64,000 nucleotides of DNA from JANQPX01 sp050633905 (GCA_050633905.1 JBOEHJ010000053.1:16609-80608), one strand, 5' to 3'. Shown: positions 18,270 through 26,884, counted from the stretch's first letter. Notes: generated from the sequence alone by a model not told the origin. A program made the numbers and translations.

Positions 18270-18292
18270 CCTTTCGTCCATTGAGATGTTGG

Positions 18293-19873
18293 TCATCCGC
18301 GCATGATGCTCGGCAACCAGGTCGCCATCGCGGGCATCAGGCTGAGTAGAAAAAGCATCAGGAGCTGTAGGACGACGAAGGGAACAATGCCCCGGTAGAT
18401 CTGTATCGTGCTGACCTCCGGTGGTGCCACGCTGCGCAGGTAGAAAAGGGCGAGGCCGAAGGGGGGGGTGAGGAAGGATGTTTGCAAATTCAAGGCGATC
18501 ATCACGCCAAGCCAGACCGGATCGAAGCCAAGTTGCAGCAGTATGGGCGCGATGATCGGCACCACCAGGAACGTGATCTCGATAAAATCGAGAAAGAAGC
18601 CGAGCACGAACAAGATGACCATGACCGTCACCATCGCCCCCGCTTCGCCGCCTGGCATGGTCGTCAAGAGGTCATGGATGCGCGCATCGCCGCCAAAGCC
18701 ACGGAACACGAGTGAAAAAAGCTGCGCGCCGATCACGATCATGAACACCATCGCGCTGATCCGCGTGGTCCTTCGCATCACGTCCGCTAGGGCACCATGA
18801 CGATGACAGCGACTGAGTGCGACAGCGAGCCCGATCACCAGCATTGCGCAAAGTAGGACGGCGATGACCATGCCGCTTCGATCGGCAATGGAAACTTGAT
18901 CACGCCCGAATCTTAGGTCGAGGTTCTGGTTCAGAAAAAACAACAGAAAGACGCTCAAACCCGCAGCATAAAGCCAAAAAGGCCGTTGCCGATCGAAGCG
19001 GTGAGCGGCCAGCATGGTGGCGCCCACAGCACCGATACCTGCCGCTTCCGTCGGGGTCGCAATGCCAGCGAGGATCGAGCCCAGCACCGCAATGATCAAG
19101 AGAATTGGGGCGATCAAGGCATGCAGTAACTGGTGATTTTGTTGTTTCCTGTCCGTGTCATTTTTTTTTGTTTTAGAGACCGCTGGGCAGGTCTCCGGTG
19201 CTACCCATGATGTAGCTAGCAAGTAACAAAAATAGAGACTGACCAGGGCGAGGCCAGGGATCAGTGCGCCTGCGAAAAGATCGCCCACGGTGACCGGTTC
19301 CAAGGCCCAATTGCCCGTGAGCCTGTTGGCTTCCTGATGGGCATTCGAGAGCTGGTCGCCGAGGACCACGAGTACGATCGAGGGGGGGATGATCTGGCCC
19401 AGAGTTCCCGAAGCGGCGATGGTCCCGCTTGCGAGCTTCGGGTCATAGCCATGTCCGAGCATGGTCGGCAGTGACAGGAGCCCCATCGCGATCACGGTGG
19501 CCCCGACGATGCCGGTCGAGGCGGCGAGCAACGTGCCCACGATGATCACCGAAAAGCCAATACCGCCACTCCTGTTGCCGAATAAGGCACTCATGCTTTC
19601 CAGCAGGTCTTCGGAGACCTTGGAGCGTTCCAGCATGACGCCCATGAACACGAAAAGCGGCACGGCCAGGAGAACCTTGTTGGTCATCACGCCGAAGATG
19701 CGGCTTGGAAAAAAACCAAGGAGTGCTCCATCGAAGAGGCCCAACGCCATGCCGATGCCGGCGAAGATCAGCGCGGTGCCAGCGAGGGTGAAGGCGACGG
19801 GAAAACCAAGCAGGGTCAAGACGCAAAGGGCCAGGACCATCAAAAGATCCAGCATGTCAGCGATGGCACTCAA
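18293..19873 (-). CDS. TRAP transporter large permease subunit (DctM family)
   Basis: This is a 526-residue inner-membrane protein with more than ten hydrophobic segments. Recognisable DctM blocks include FPVAFTLAG near residue 25, VPLFVFMGVMLERS near 71, ASGTLGQIIPPSIVLVVLGD near 153 and PFGLALFYLRSVAPPEVS close to the end. It is about 100 residues longer than the standard 425-residue DctM. The extra length is a hydrophilic linker near residues 225-245 plus two to three further membrane helices, as in the mannitol/chloroaromatic-type subgroup. It forms the sodium-coupled channel with the small subunit encoded just upstream, with which it overlaps by 4 bases. No DctP binding-protein gene is adjacent. 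Confidence 0.92.
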   Translation of the reverse strand: MSAIADMLDLLMVLALCVLTLLGFPVAFTLAGTALIFAGIGMALGLFDGALLGFFPSRIFGVMTNKVLLAVPLFVFMGVMLERSKVSEDLLESMSALFGNRSGGIGFSVIIVGTLLAASTGIVGATVIAMGLLSLPTMLGHGYDPKLASGTIAASGTLGQIIPPSIVLVVLGDQLSNAHQEANRLTGNWALEPVTVGDLFAGALIPGLALVSLYFCYLLATSWVAPETCPAVSKTKKNDTDRKQQNHQLLHALIAPILLIIAVLGSILAGIATPTEAAGIGAVGATMLAAHRFDRQRPFWLYAAGLSVFLLFFLNQNLDLRFGRDQVSIADRSGMVIAVLLCAMLVIGLAVALSRCHRHGALADVMRRTTRISAMVFMIVIGAQLFSLVFRGFGGDARIHDLLTTMPGGEAGAMVTVMVILFVLGFFLDFIEITFLVVPIIAPILLQLGFDPVWLGVMIALNLQTSFLTPPFGLALFYLRSVAPPEVSTIQIYRGIVPFVVLQLLMLFLLSLMPAMATWLPSIMRG

Positions 19874-20421
19874 GAGTTGGCGCCGGCGGCGTCGCTCGAC
19901 TTAGGATCGATCAACCTGATCACGGCTCGACAGGCAATGGTGATGCCTTGCACACCCAAAAGGACAGCCATGACCGGGATCAGGGTCTTCAACAGAAATA
20001 TCCCAGGCAGTCCGAGGCTGCCTTCAGGGGAGCCTTCGAAGATGGCCCAGGCATTGATCACATAGGGCATGGAAAACCAGAGAATGACGGCGCAAAATGG
20101 CCAAAGGAAAAACACAATGCCAAACAGATCGACCCAGGCACGATTCGATGGCGTGAGATCACGGTAGAAAAGATCGCAGCGCACATGGTCGTCATGTTTG
20201 AGCGTATAGCCGGCGCCGGCCATGAACAGGGTCGCATGCAGGTAGATGATCGCTTCCTGCATCATCACCGAACCAAGCCCGAAGACATAGCGCATGACCA
20301 CCACGACAACCTGCAGCATGACCATGATCAGGCTGAGCCAGCAAATGGCCTGGCCGACGGTCTCGTTCAGCCGATCGACGATCGATGCCGCTTTGAACAG
20401 CAAAGCTCCAGTTAACTCCAT
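19870..20421 (-). CDS. TRAP transporter small permease subunit (DctQ family)
   Basis: This 183-residue protein has four membrane helices, with the conserved R-Y-V-F-G block after helix two (VVVVMRYVFGLGSVMMQEA) and the typical GAGYTLKHDDHVRCDLFY loop. These features identify a DctQ subunit. Together with the large permease it takes up small organic acids from the periplasm. The stop overlaps the start of the large permease gene by 4 bases. Upstream lie a composite repeat with an operator-like palindrome and the divergent Rid-family gene, which may share regulation with the transporter. Confidence 0.9.
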   Translation of the reverse strand: MELTGALLFKAASIVDRLNETVGQAICWLSLIMVMLQVVVVVMRYVFGLGSVMMQEAIIYLHATLFMAGAGYTLKHDDHVRCDLFYRDLTPSNRAWVDLFGIVFFLWPFCAVILWFSMPYVINAWAIFEGSPEGSLGLPGIFLLKTLIPVMAVLLGVQGITIACRAVIRLIDPKSSDAAGANS

Positions 20422-20483
20422 GACATTGGTTGGTCGAAGAAGTTAGTTACGCGTCTTCAATATAGCCATCCCAACGAGACTGT

Positions 20484-20552
20484 CGAAAACTTGGCCGCAT
20501 ACCGATGAGCCTGGCCATGACGGTGGAAAGCAAATGTCGTGGATATTCCACC
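20484..20552 (+). repeat. Composite intergenic repeat B, copy 1 (between TRAP and Rid genes)
   Basis: The element starts with GAAAACTTGGCCGCATACCG and ends with AAATGTCGTGGATATTCCAC, separated by about 30 bases. The first block recurs almost unchanged at 21021-21042 (inverted), 31255-31283 (inverted) and 59911-59930. The second is a variant of the operator-like motif with a TGG-N5-CCA palindrome. It lies in the divergent promoter region of the TRAP and Rid genes. Confidence 0.6.
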
Positions 20553-20624
20553 AACCCTTGAATGACACGCCCATCAAGGGTTTAAGTCATGCTTCCTTCC
20601 ATGTCTTGCCAGAAGAGAATACCC

Positions 20625-20975
20625 ATGAGCATCAAACGCATCGACGTCGGTCCCCGCATGAGCCAGGCCGCAATTCACGGCGATACCGTCTACACCGCAG
20701 GCCAGGTCGCCCAGAATGCACCGGGCGCATCGGTTGCCGATCAGACCAAGGATATCCTAAACGCCATCGACCGCCTGCTCGGTGAGGCCGGGACGGATAA
20801 GTCCAAGCTTCTCACCGCCACGATCTGGCTCGCCGATATCGCGACCTTCGATGAGATGAATGGCGTTTGGGATGCTTGGGTCTCGGCTGGAAATACGCCG
20901 TGCCGTGCCTGCGTCGAGAGCAAGCTCGCCAGCCCCAAATTCACCGTTGAGATCATGGTGACCGCCGCACTCTAA
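20625..20975 (+). CDS. RidA family protein (Rid/YjgF/UK114)
   Basis: This is a 116-residue protein of the family that hydrolyses reactive enamine/imine intermediates or acts on related small molecules. The ATG at 20625 gives MSIKRIDVGPRMSQAAIHG, and the upstream codons are discarded. The trimer-interface region VYTAGQVA near residue 23 and the block CRACVESKLASPKFTVEIMV near 89 are the family hallmarks. The arginine of CRACVE corresponds to the catalytic arginine of RidA. The sequence departs from canonical RidA elsewhere, so it may belong to an Rid2-7 subgroup tied to catabolism. Neighbouring TRAP genes are divergent and may supply its substrate. Confidence 0.88.
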   Translation: MSIKRIDVGPRMSQAAIHGDTVYTAGQVAQNAPGASVADQTKDILNAIDRLLGEAGTDKSKLLTATIWLADIATFDEMNGVWDAWVSAGNTPCRACVESKLASPKFTVEIMVTAAL

Positions 20976-20976
20976 A

Positions 20977-21042
20977 GGCGTGGCCGCAGCATTTGGTTTC
21001 GGCCGGTATGGCCGGGACCGACGGTATGCGGCCAAGTTTTCC
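20977..21042 (-). repeat. Composite intergenic repeat B, copy 2
   Basis: Read on the minus strand, it begins AAAACTTGGCCGCATACCGT and ends GAAACCAAATGCTGCGGCC, with the same order and spacing as copy 4 at 59911. It begins immediately after the stop of the Rid-family gene. Confidence 0.6.
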
Positions 21043-21071
21043 TGGGTGGGGGATGTCTAGGTTAGGGCGAT

Positions 21072-21090
21072 TGCCGGGCTTGTCCCGGCA
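21072..21090. repeat. Short palindromic intergenic repeat
   Basis: TGCCGGG and CCCGGCA form a perfect 7-bp stem around CTTGT. The unit TGCCGGGCTTGTCCCGGCA is a palindrome type widespread between genes in alphaproteobacterial genomes. It has no U-run, so it is not a typical terminator. Confidence 0.6.
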
Positions 21091-21141
21091 TCTGATCTGC
21101 AGGGATGTTCATGCCCGAGCTGCAGCCTGAACATGATACAA

Positions 21142-21159
21142 ATAATGTGGTCATGCCAC
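21142..21159 (+). promoter_or_regulatory. Operator-like palindromic motif
   Basis: ATAATGTGGTCATGCCAC fits the 18-nt consensus, with the palindromic core GTGGTCATGCCAC. The bases before it (ATGATACAAA) are repeated before the copy at 21402, so the two copies share about 27 positions with few differences. Confidence 0.45.
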
Positions 21160-21165
21160 GCGTGA

Positions 21166-21320
21166 CGTGGTGACAATCTCATCCTGGGCGGCTGTCGCGA
21201 AAGCAAATGTCAACATTTCGTCTCTAGGCTCATCGATCTGGTCCATGTGACCCTGGGAATCTGTCCGCCTGCTGAGAAGGGTGTGGCCGGTCTCGGAATC
21301 TCAGGATCGCATGGACCAGG
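21166..21320. repeat. Long palindromic repeat A with side arm, copy 1
   Basis: The core at 21238-21320 has perfect outer arms CTGGTCCATG and CATGGACCAG and imperfect inner arms (about GAYCCTGGGAATC), around a loop containing CCGCCTGCTGAGAAGG. The same 80-base core occurs at 29160-29240 and 31595-31675. The 70 bases to the left (21166-21237, including CGTCTCTAGGCTC) recur in inverted orientation to the right of the 31.6-kb copy. Confidence 0.65.
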
Positions 21321-21388
21321 GCACTAAACTTAGAGCCTGTTCATCAAGGTTTCGTTGGGTCTGGGGAAGCCAACCTCCCGCAGATTGT

Positions 21389-21440
21389 CACCATGATACA
21401 AATGATATGGTCATGCCACGAGCGACCTGGCCATGCCAGG
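21389..21440 (+). promoter_or_regulatory. Operator-like motif with an adjacent second palindrome
   Basis: ATGATATGGTCATGCCAC at 21402-21419 matches the consensus. It is followed directly by CCTGGCCATGCCAGG at 21426-21440, a near-perfect palindrome of the same TGGCCATGCCA core. The pair lies just beyond the 3' end of ssb, so it would act on nothing obvious downstream. This position argues for a repeat element rather than a simple operator. Confidence 0.45.
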
Positions 21441-21458
21441 AGCGACGGGGTCGTAACA

Positions 21459-21968
21459 CTAGAACGGGATTTCGTCGTCCAGATCGTCGTAGCCACCACC
21501 GCCAGAGGACGACCCTTGGGAGGATGAACCTCCGCCGCCCTTGCTGCTTCCACCACCGCCGCCACCGAACGAGTCGCCGCCGTAAGAACCGCTGCCTCCG
21601 CCGCCCATATCCTCGCCACGGCCACCAATCAAGGTCAGCTCGCCGCGGAACCGTTGCAGCACGATCTCAGTGGTATATTTCTCCTGGCCGCTTTGATCAG
21701 TCCACTTCCGTGTCTGAAGTTGCCCCTCGACATAGACTTGGCGTCCCTTGGAGAGGTATTTTTCCGCGACCTCACCGAGCCGGTCATTAAAAATGACCAC
21801 GCGATGCCACTCGGTTTTTTCCCGTGGCTCGCCACTCTGTCGGTCACGCCAGCGTTCGGAGGTCGCAATCGCCAGATGCACGATCTTGGTACCATCCTGG
21901 GTCTGTCTGACCTCGGGATCCCGCCCGAGATTGCCCAACAGAATGACCTTGTTGACACTCCCGGCCAT
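21459..21968 (-). CDS. ssb: Single-stranded DNA-binding protein
   Basis: This is a 169-residue SSB. The ATG at 21968 is chosen because it gives MAGSVNKVILLGNLGRDPEV and lies 7 bases after AAGGAG; an adjacent ATG would add one methionine. The OB-fold occupies residues 1-110, with the usual LATSE-W and KTEWHRVV blocks. A glycine- and serine-rich disordered tail follows, and the C-terminus is the acidic tip DDEIPF that recruits replication and repair partners. The protein protects single-stranded DNA in replication, recombination and repair. uvrA, often next to ssb in Proteobacteria, lies 1.7 kb away on the other strand. Confidence 0.96.
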   Translation of the reverse strand: MAGSVNKVILLGNLGRDPEVRQTQDGTKIVHLAIATSERWRDRQSGEPREKTEWHRVVIFNDRLGEVAEKYLSKGRQVYVEGQLQTRKWTDQSGQEKYTTEIVLQRFRGELTLIGGRGEDMGGGGSGSYGGDSFGGGGGGSSKGGGGSSSQGSSSGGGGYDDLDDEIPF

Positions 21969-22034
21969 CATCCATCTCCTTATGTTCGACGCAAATTTGA
22001 CGCGAAGTGGCGAAACTAGCAGCGTCGAGCCCAC

Positions 22035-22356
22035 ATCGAAATGAATTTTTTATCCTTGTCATTTCTGGTTGAGAAAGGGGGCGAAGAAATTGGGGCAAGG
22101 GTATTGAAACCGAACGCCTTAGCATGGCTTCGAGGAGTGATAGGTTTTGTTGACGAGGCGTGTTGGTGGTGACAATAGCCAGGCTATGTGCCGGATTTCG
22201 ACCCTCTCGTCCACTATGTCAAAGGAGCGCAAAATGAGAGCAATCTTGCTGTTTTCCTGGATTTCAGTTAGCTTGCCGCGCACTTGCTGATCAACATAGT
22301 TGACTCCGACGAGAATTTTGTGCCTGCCAGATTTCGTAGTAGCGAGGTAACCCGAC
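22035..22356. other. Divergent intergenic region between ssb and the cytochrome gene
   Basis: No gene is firmly supported. A minus-strand frame of 79 codons (22358 down to 22119) has fairly protein-like composition (SGRHKILVGVNYVDQQVRG) but starts inside the cytochrome start codon region and lacks a ribosome site. The promoters of ssb and the cytochrome must lie here. Confidence 0.4.
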
Positions 22357-22836
22357 ATGAGCCGACGTTTATGGCTGTTTGGCTTTCCTATACTAGGTAT
22401 GTTGATCGTCGGCGGTGGTGCTGCTTGGACGTTGGTGGCGAGCGAGCATCCGCCAGGGGATCCTAATGATGCCAATCAAGTCTCCTTAGGTCAGGCCGTT
22501 TACGGTCGGGATTGCGCACGTTGCCACGGCGATGACCTCAGCGGTGAATTCGGTTGGCTGAAGAAGGACAATGAGGGCGAGTTTTCCGAGGCCGAGATCG
22601 AGCGAATGCTGCAAAGCCTCGATAATGTGGCGCCGGCTCATGATAGCAGCGGGGTGACCGCACGACATGGGGATGAGACGCTGTTCTCCATTATCAAAGA
22701 CGGACCCGCCGTAGCACTTGCCAAGCCGAGTAGCCGTATGCCGGGCTTTTCTGAGCGTCTCGATGATGATGAAATCTGGGCCATCGTGGCTTATCTCAAA
22801 AACAATTGGCAGACCGACGACAACAAACCTGGATAG
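22357..22836 (+). CDS. Membrane-anchored c-type cytochrome
   Basis: This 159-residue protein has an N-terminal membrane anchor or uncleaved signal at residues 4-29 (LWLFGFPILGMLIVGGGAAW) and a single haem site CARCH near residue 53. The distal methionine ligand is probably in SSRMPGF near 128, followed by the terminal helix DDEIWAIVAYLKNNW. This is the cytochrome c class I pattern of small periplasmic electron carriers facing the respiratory chain. There is no partner oxidase or dehydrogenase nearby, so its redox partner is unknown. The gene diverges from ssb. Confidence 0.88.
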   Translation: MSRRLWLFGFPILGMLIVGGGAAWTLVASEHPPGDPNDANQVSLGQAVYGRDCARCHGDDLSGEFGWLKKDNEGEFSEAEIERMLQSLDNVAPAHDSSGVTARHGDETLFSIIKDGPAVALAKPSSRMPGFSERLDDDEIWAIVAYLKNNWQTDDNKPG

Positions 22837-22970
22837 ACAGCCTTTGTCTCCAGGTATGGTTTTGGTCAAGCTGAACCCTGCTGACAAATTCTGTCAGGAG
22901 GCTGCTCTATGATAGGAGGCATCATGCACGAGCAGCTCCGGCATTCGGCGGCTGGATAGGGAAATCACAG

Positions 22971-23514
22971 ATGAGCAAATCTTCCAGCGAACTCACCGAG
23001 CGCTATGTCGATTTCATTAAGGCGCAGCGCCTGTTTTTCGTCGCGACAGCGGCAAGCGATGGCCGTGTCAATCTTTCGCCGAAAGGCATGGATACGTTGC
23101 GCTTGCTCACCAAGAATCGGCTTGCCTGGCTGAACCTTTCGGGCAGCGGCAATGAGACGGCGGCGCATNNNNATCACCTTGATGTTCTGCGCGTTCGAGG
23201 GGAATGCCCTGATCCTCCGGGTCTACGGCCATGCCAAGGTCATTCATCCCTATGACCCGGCATGGCAAGAGCTGATCGGCTTGTTTCCGACCTTGCCTGG
23301 CTCTCGTCAGATCATCGATATCGCTGTCGAATTTGTCCAGCAATCCTGCGGTACAGGGGTCCCGCGATACGACCTTGTTGAAGAGCGTGGGCCAGGGGAG
23401 CTTTTGCCATTCTACGACAAGATGGGTGAGGATGGCGTCAAGCGGTATTGGGCGAAGAAGAACCAGACCAGCATCGATGGCAAACCCACCTATATTCTTG
23501 ATGAAGCATCCTGA
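22971..23514 (+). CDS. Pyridoxamine 5'-phosphate oxidase-fold protein interrupted by a sequence gap
   Basis: The first part (from the ATG at 22971) reads into LNLSGSGNETAAH, and a second frame from 23173 continues with ITLMFCAFEGNALILRVYGH to the stop at 23514. The join falls exactly on four N bases at 23169-23172. Family members normally have about six residues between the NETAAH and TLMFCAFEG blocks, so the N-run stands for a few missing codons and the frame change is an assembly artefact rather than a true mutation. The protein would be a PPOX-class flavin-binding protein of about 185 residues. Residues such as FFVATAASDGRVNLSPKG match the split-barrel start. Confidence 0.8.
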
Positions 23515-23681
23515 CCAACCCGCGACCAACCGATGATCCGCGCATCGCGGCGGTTTATCCACAGCTCTCTTCGCCCGTCCTCTTGTCGAGCTTTGGGCAA
23601 AGGTGCATCTAAGTTCTGGCTGTGCCCCTTTAAAATCGCGCTTATCAAGAGCCGCGCAACTTCCCAGAGGCGATAGGGTTT

Positions 23682-26543
23682 ATGGACGATTTCATTCGGA
23701 TCCGCGGAGCGCGGGAACATAATCTCCGGTCTGTCGATATCGACCTGCCACGCAACAAGCTGGTTGTGATCACCGGCCTTTCTGGCTCCGGCAAGTCCTC
23801 GCTCGCGTTCGATACGATCTACGCCGATGGTCAGCGTCGCTATGTCGAGAGCCTGTCGGCCTATGCCCGTCAGTTCCTGGAGCTTATGCAAAAACCGGAT
23901 GTCGATAGCATCACCGGTCTGTCACCGGCGATCTCGATCGAGCAGAAGACAACATCCAGAAACCCGCGCTCCACGGTCGGCACGGTCACCGAGATCTACG
24001 ATTATTTACGCCTTCTCTTCGCCCGCATTGGTGTTCCTTATTCACCCGCGACCGGCCTGCCGATCGAAAGCCAGACCGTCTCTCAGATGGTCGATCGTAT
24101 CGGCGAGATGAAGACGGGGTCTCGCCTGTACTTGCTTGCGCCGATCGTTCGTGGGCGGAAGGGTGAGTACCGGAAAGAATTCGCCGAACTCCAGCGGCAG
24201 GGTTTTCAACGGGTCAAGGTCGATGGCGAGCTCTACGAGATCGACGAGGTTCCAAAACTCAACAAAAAGCTGAAGCATGACATCGAGGTGGTGGTGGATC
24301 GCCTCGTGCTCGCCGAAGGGCTGGAGCAACGTCTCGCCGACAGTATCGAGACGGCGCTGAAGCTCTCCGATGGCCTTTTGTTAGTGGAGAACGCAGAGGG
24401 TGGCGAGCCGCTCGTTTTGTCAGCCAAATTCGCTTGTCCGGTTTCGGGCTTTACCATCGATGAGATCGAGCCGCGCCTGTTTTCCTTCAACAACCCCTTT
24501 GGCGCCTGCGCGGCTTGCGACGGACTGGGCAAGAAACTCTATATGGACCCGGATATGGTGGTGCCGGAGCCGGAGAAGACGCTGGACGAGGGGGCAATCG
24601 AGCCCTGGAGCAACACGACATCAACCTATTACGGCCAGACGCTCGAAGGCATCGCCAGCCATTTCGGTCACGGCATGGACACGCCGTTCAAGGATCTCCC
24701 GGACGCCATGCGAGACATGATCTTGAATGGCTCCAAGGGCAAGTCGATTGAGCTCGCCTTTGACGACGGCTTTCGACACTACACCACCAATAAGCCCTTC
24801 GAGGGTGTGCTACCCAATCTTGAGCGGCGCTGGCGCGAGACCGAGAGCGCTTGGATGCGCGAAGAATTGGCGAAATATCAAAGCACCGCGCCCTGCGAAG
24901 CTTGCGACGGCTATCGCCTCAAGCCGGAAGCACTCGCGGTCAAGATCCATGCTCGTCATATCAGCGAGCTGACCAATCTTTCGATTTTGGAAGCCGGTTC
25001 CTGGTTCGACGAGCTGCCCGCGCATTTGACCGACAAGCAGAACGAGATCGCCGCGCGCATCTTGAAAGAGATCAACGAGCGTCTCGGCTTTTTAAACAAT
25101 GTTGGTCTCGGCTACCTCACCTTGTCGCGCAACAGCGGCACGTTGTCCGGCGGCGAGAGCCAGCGCATCCGTCTTGCCTCTCAGATCGGATCAGGCCTCA
25201 CAGGTGTCCTCTATGTCCTAGACGAACCCTCCATCGGGCTACATCAAAAGGACAATGAGCGGCTGCTCGGCACGTTGGTGCATCTGCGTGACCTCGGCAA
25301 TACCGTGATCGTGGTCGAGCATGATGAGGATGCCATTCGCGAGGCCGATCATGTGGTCGATATGGGGCCGGGTGCCGGTGTCCATGGCGGTATGGTGGTA
25401 GCCGAGGGCACGCCTGATGAGGTCATGGCGGCACCTGAGAGTCTCACCGGGCAATATCTTGTGGGTCATCGCCAGATCAAGGTGCCAGCGAAGCGGCGCA
25501 AGGCCAAGAAGAAGCGCTGGTTGACCTTGAAAGGGGCTTCCGAGAACAACTTGCAAGATGTCGATGCTGATATTCCACTCGGCACCTTCACCTGCATCAC
25601 CGGTGTCTCCGGAAGCGGCAAGTCAACCCTGATCCTCGATACGCTTTATCCAGTTCTGGCCAAGCATCTGCACCGCTCCAGGAAATATCCGGGCGAGCAT
25701 AAGGAGGTCAAAGGGCTTCAGCATCTGGATAAGGTGGTCGACATCGACCAGTCGCCGATCGGACGAACACCTCGCTCCAACCCGGCGACCTATACCGGCT
25801 GCTTTACCCCGATGCGTGACTGGTTCGCCGGTCTGCCCGAAGCCAAGGCGCGCGGCTACAAGCCTGGTCGTTTCTCATTCAACGTCAAGGGCGGGCGTTG
25901 CGAAGCCTGTCAGGGCGACGGGCTGATCAAGATCGAGATGCATTTCCTGCCTGACGTCTTCGTGACCTGTGATGTCTGCGATGGCAAGCGCTTCAATCGC
26001 GAGACGCTCGAGGTGAAATATCGGGATCAATCGATTGCTGATGCCCTCGAAATGACGGTTGATACGGCGGTCGATTTCTTTCACTCAGTCCCGCCTATTC
26101 GCCACCGGCTGGAGACGCTGCAAAAGGTCGGGCTCGGCTATATCAAGCTCGGTCAATCGGCGACAACGCTCTCCGGCGGCGAGGCGCAACGGGTGAAGCT
26201 GGCCAAGGAGCTGGCAAGGCGGGCGACCGGCGATACGCTTTATATTCTGGACGAACCGACCACGGGCCTCCATTTTGAAGATGTGAGGAAGCTCCTGGAT
26301 GTCCTCCATGCGCTTGTGGAGCAGGGGAACACCGTGGTGGTGATCGAGCACAATCTCGATGTAATCAAAACGGCGGATCATCTGCTCGATCTTGGACCCG
26401 ATGGCGGCACAGGTGGAGGACGGATCATCGCATCCGGATCACCGGAAGATGTCGCGGCGACGGAAGGGAGCTATACGGGTGATTATCTAAAGCGGTCGCT
26501 TGGCACGGTCGTCACCGGTAATGATAAGAAGCGCCGCGCCTAA
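23682..26543 (+). CDS. uvrA: Excinuclease ABC subunit A
   Basis: This 953-residue ATPase recognises DNA damage in nucleotide excision repair. It has two ABC modules: Walker A motifs GLSGSGKSS near residue 33 and GVSGSGKST near 645, with signature motifs LSGGESQRIRLASQIGSGL and LSGGEAQRVKLAKELARR, each followed by a Walker B ending LDEPS or LDEPT. The second zinc module is complete (CEACQGDG and CDVCDGKRF). In the first zinc module the leading pair reads CPVSG rather than CPxC, while the second pair CAACDG is kept. The CPVSG form is, to my knowledge, common in Alphaproteobacteria. Chorismate mutase follows 35 bases downstream. Confidence 0.97.
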   Translation: MDDFIRIRGAREHNLRSVDIDLPRNKLVVITGLSGSGKSSLAFDTIYADGQRRYVESLSAYARQFLELMQKPDVDSITGLSPAISIEQKTTSRNPRSTVGTVTEIYDYLRLLFARIGVPYSPATGLPIESQTVSQMVDRIGEMKTGSRLYLLAPIVRGRKGEYRKEFAELQRQGFQRVKVDGELYEIDEVPKLNKKLKHDIEVVVDRLVLAEGLEQRLADSIETALKLSDGLLLVENAEGGEPLVLSAKFACPVSGFTIDEIEPRLFSFNNPFGACAACDGLGKKLYMDPDMVVPEPEKTLDEGAIEPWSNTTSTYYGQTLEGIASHFGHGMDTPFKDLPDAMRDMILNGSKGKSIELAFDDGFRHYTTNKPFEGVLPNLERRWRETESAWMREELAKYQSTAPCEACDGYRLKPEALAVKIHARHISELTNLSILEAGSWFDELPAHLTDKQNEIAARILKEINERLGFLNNVGLGYLTLSRNSGTLSGGESQRIRLASQIGSGLTGVLYVLDEPSIGLHQKDNERLLGTLVHLRDLGNTVIVVEHDEDAIREADHVVDMGPGAGVHGGMVVAEGTPDEVMAAPESLTGQYLVGHRQIKVPAKRRKAKKKRWLTLKGASENNLQDVDADIPLGTFTCITGVSGSGKSTLILDTLYPVLAKHLHRSRKYPGEHKEVKGLQHLDKVVDIDQSPIGRTPRSNPATYTGCFTPMRDWFAGLPEAKARGYKPGRFSFNVKGGRCEACQGDGLIKIEMHFLPDVFVTCDVCDGKRFNRETLEVKYRDQSIADALEMTVDTAVDFFHSVPPIRHRLETLQKVGLGYIKLGQSATTLSGGEAQRVKLAKELARRATGDTLYILDEPTTGLHFEDVRKLLDVLHALVEQGNTVVVIEHNLDVIKTADHLLDLGPDGGTGGGRIIASGSPEDVAATEGSYTGDYLKRSLGTVVTGNDKKRRA

Positions 26544-26578
26544 GCGGAGAGTTTGTCCATCGTCAAGGGGAGATCTTG

Positions 26579-26884
26579 ATGTCCGCCGTTGCTTCATCGC
26601 CATTGAAGGATTTCCGCAAGAGCATCGACAACCTTGACGCGACGCTAATCTACGTTTTGGCGGAAAGGTTTCGTCTTACGAAACGTGTGGGAGAATTCAA
26701 GCGGGATACCGGGCTCCCCTCGACGGACAGCAAGCGTGAGGAAAAGCAGATTGCCAGGCTTAAGGCCTTAGCCTTCGAAGCCGACCTTGATCCCGAATTC
26801 GCTGAACGGTTTATACGCTTCGTGATCGACGAGGTCATCCGGCATCATGATCGCATCAAGCAAGAACCTGAAAAGAGCGGCTGA
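26579..26884 (+). CDS. Chorismate mutase (AroQ type)
   Basis: This is a 101-residue all-helical AroQ-type chorismate mutase, converting chorismate to prephenate for phenylalanine and tyrosine synthesis. Helix one reads LKDFRKSIDNLDATLIYVLA and contains the conserved arginine and the D-N-L-D pattern. Helix two starts with RFRLTKRVGEFKRDTGLP, which holds the catalytic arginine and lysine. EKQIARLKALA and the final IDEVIRHHDRIKQE complete the fold. The start is the ATG at 26579 with GGGGAG 7 bases before it; the preceding TTG is not needed. It lies close behind uvrA and may be cotranscribed. Confidence 0.88.
   Translation: MSAVASSPLKDFRKSIDNLDATLIYVLAERFRLTKRVGEFKRDTGLPSTDSKREEKQIARLKALAFEADLDPEFAERFIRFVIDEVIRHHDRIKQEPEKSG

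Noticed and set aside
22119..22358. Minus-strand frame of 79 codons upstream of ssb
   Set aside because: The composition is protein-like, but the start codon overlaps the cytochrome start on the other strand, there is no ribosome site, and no family is recognised. It is mentioned in the intergenic entry only.
23152..23514. Separate gene starting at an ATG before the N-run
   Set aside because: The apparent start is created by reading another frame up to the gap. The true gene begins at 22971 and continues across the gap.
24421..24530. Loss of a zinc ligand in UvrA (CPVSG instead of CPxC) as a sign of decay
   Set aside because: The rest of UvrA is fully conserved, and to my knowledge this form is frequent in Alphaproteobacteria, so it is lineage variation rather than damage.
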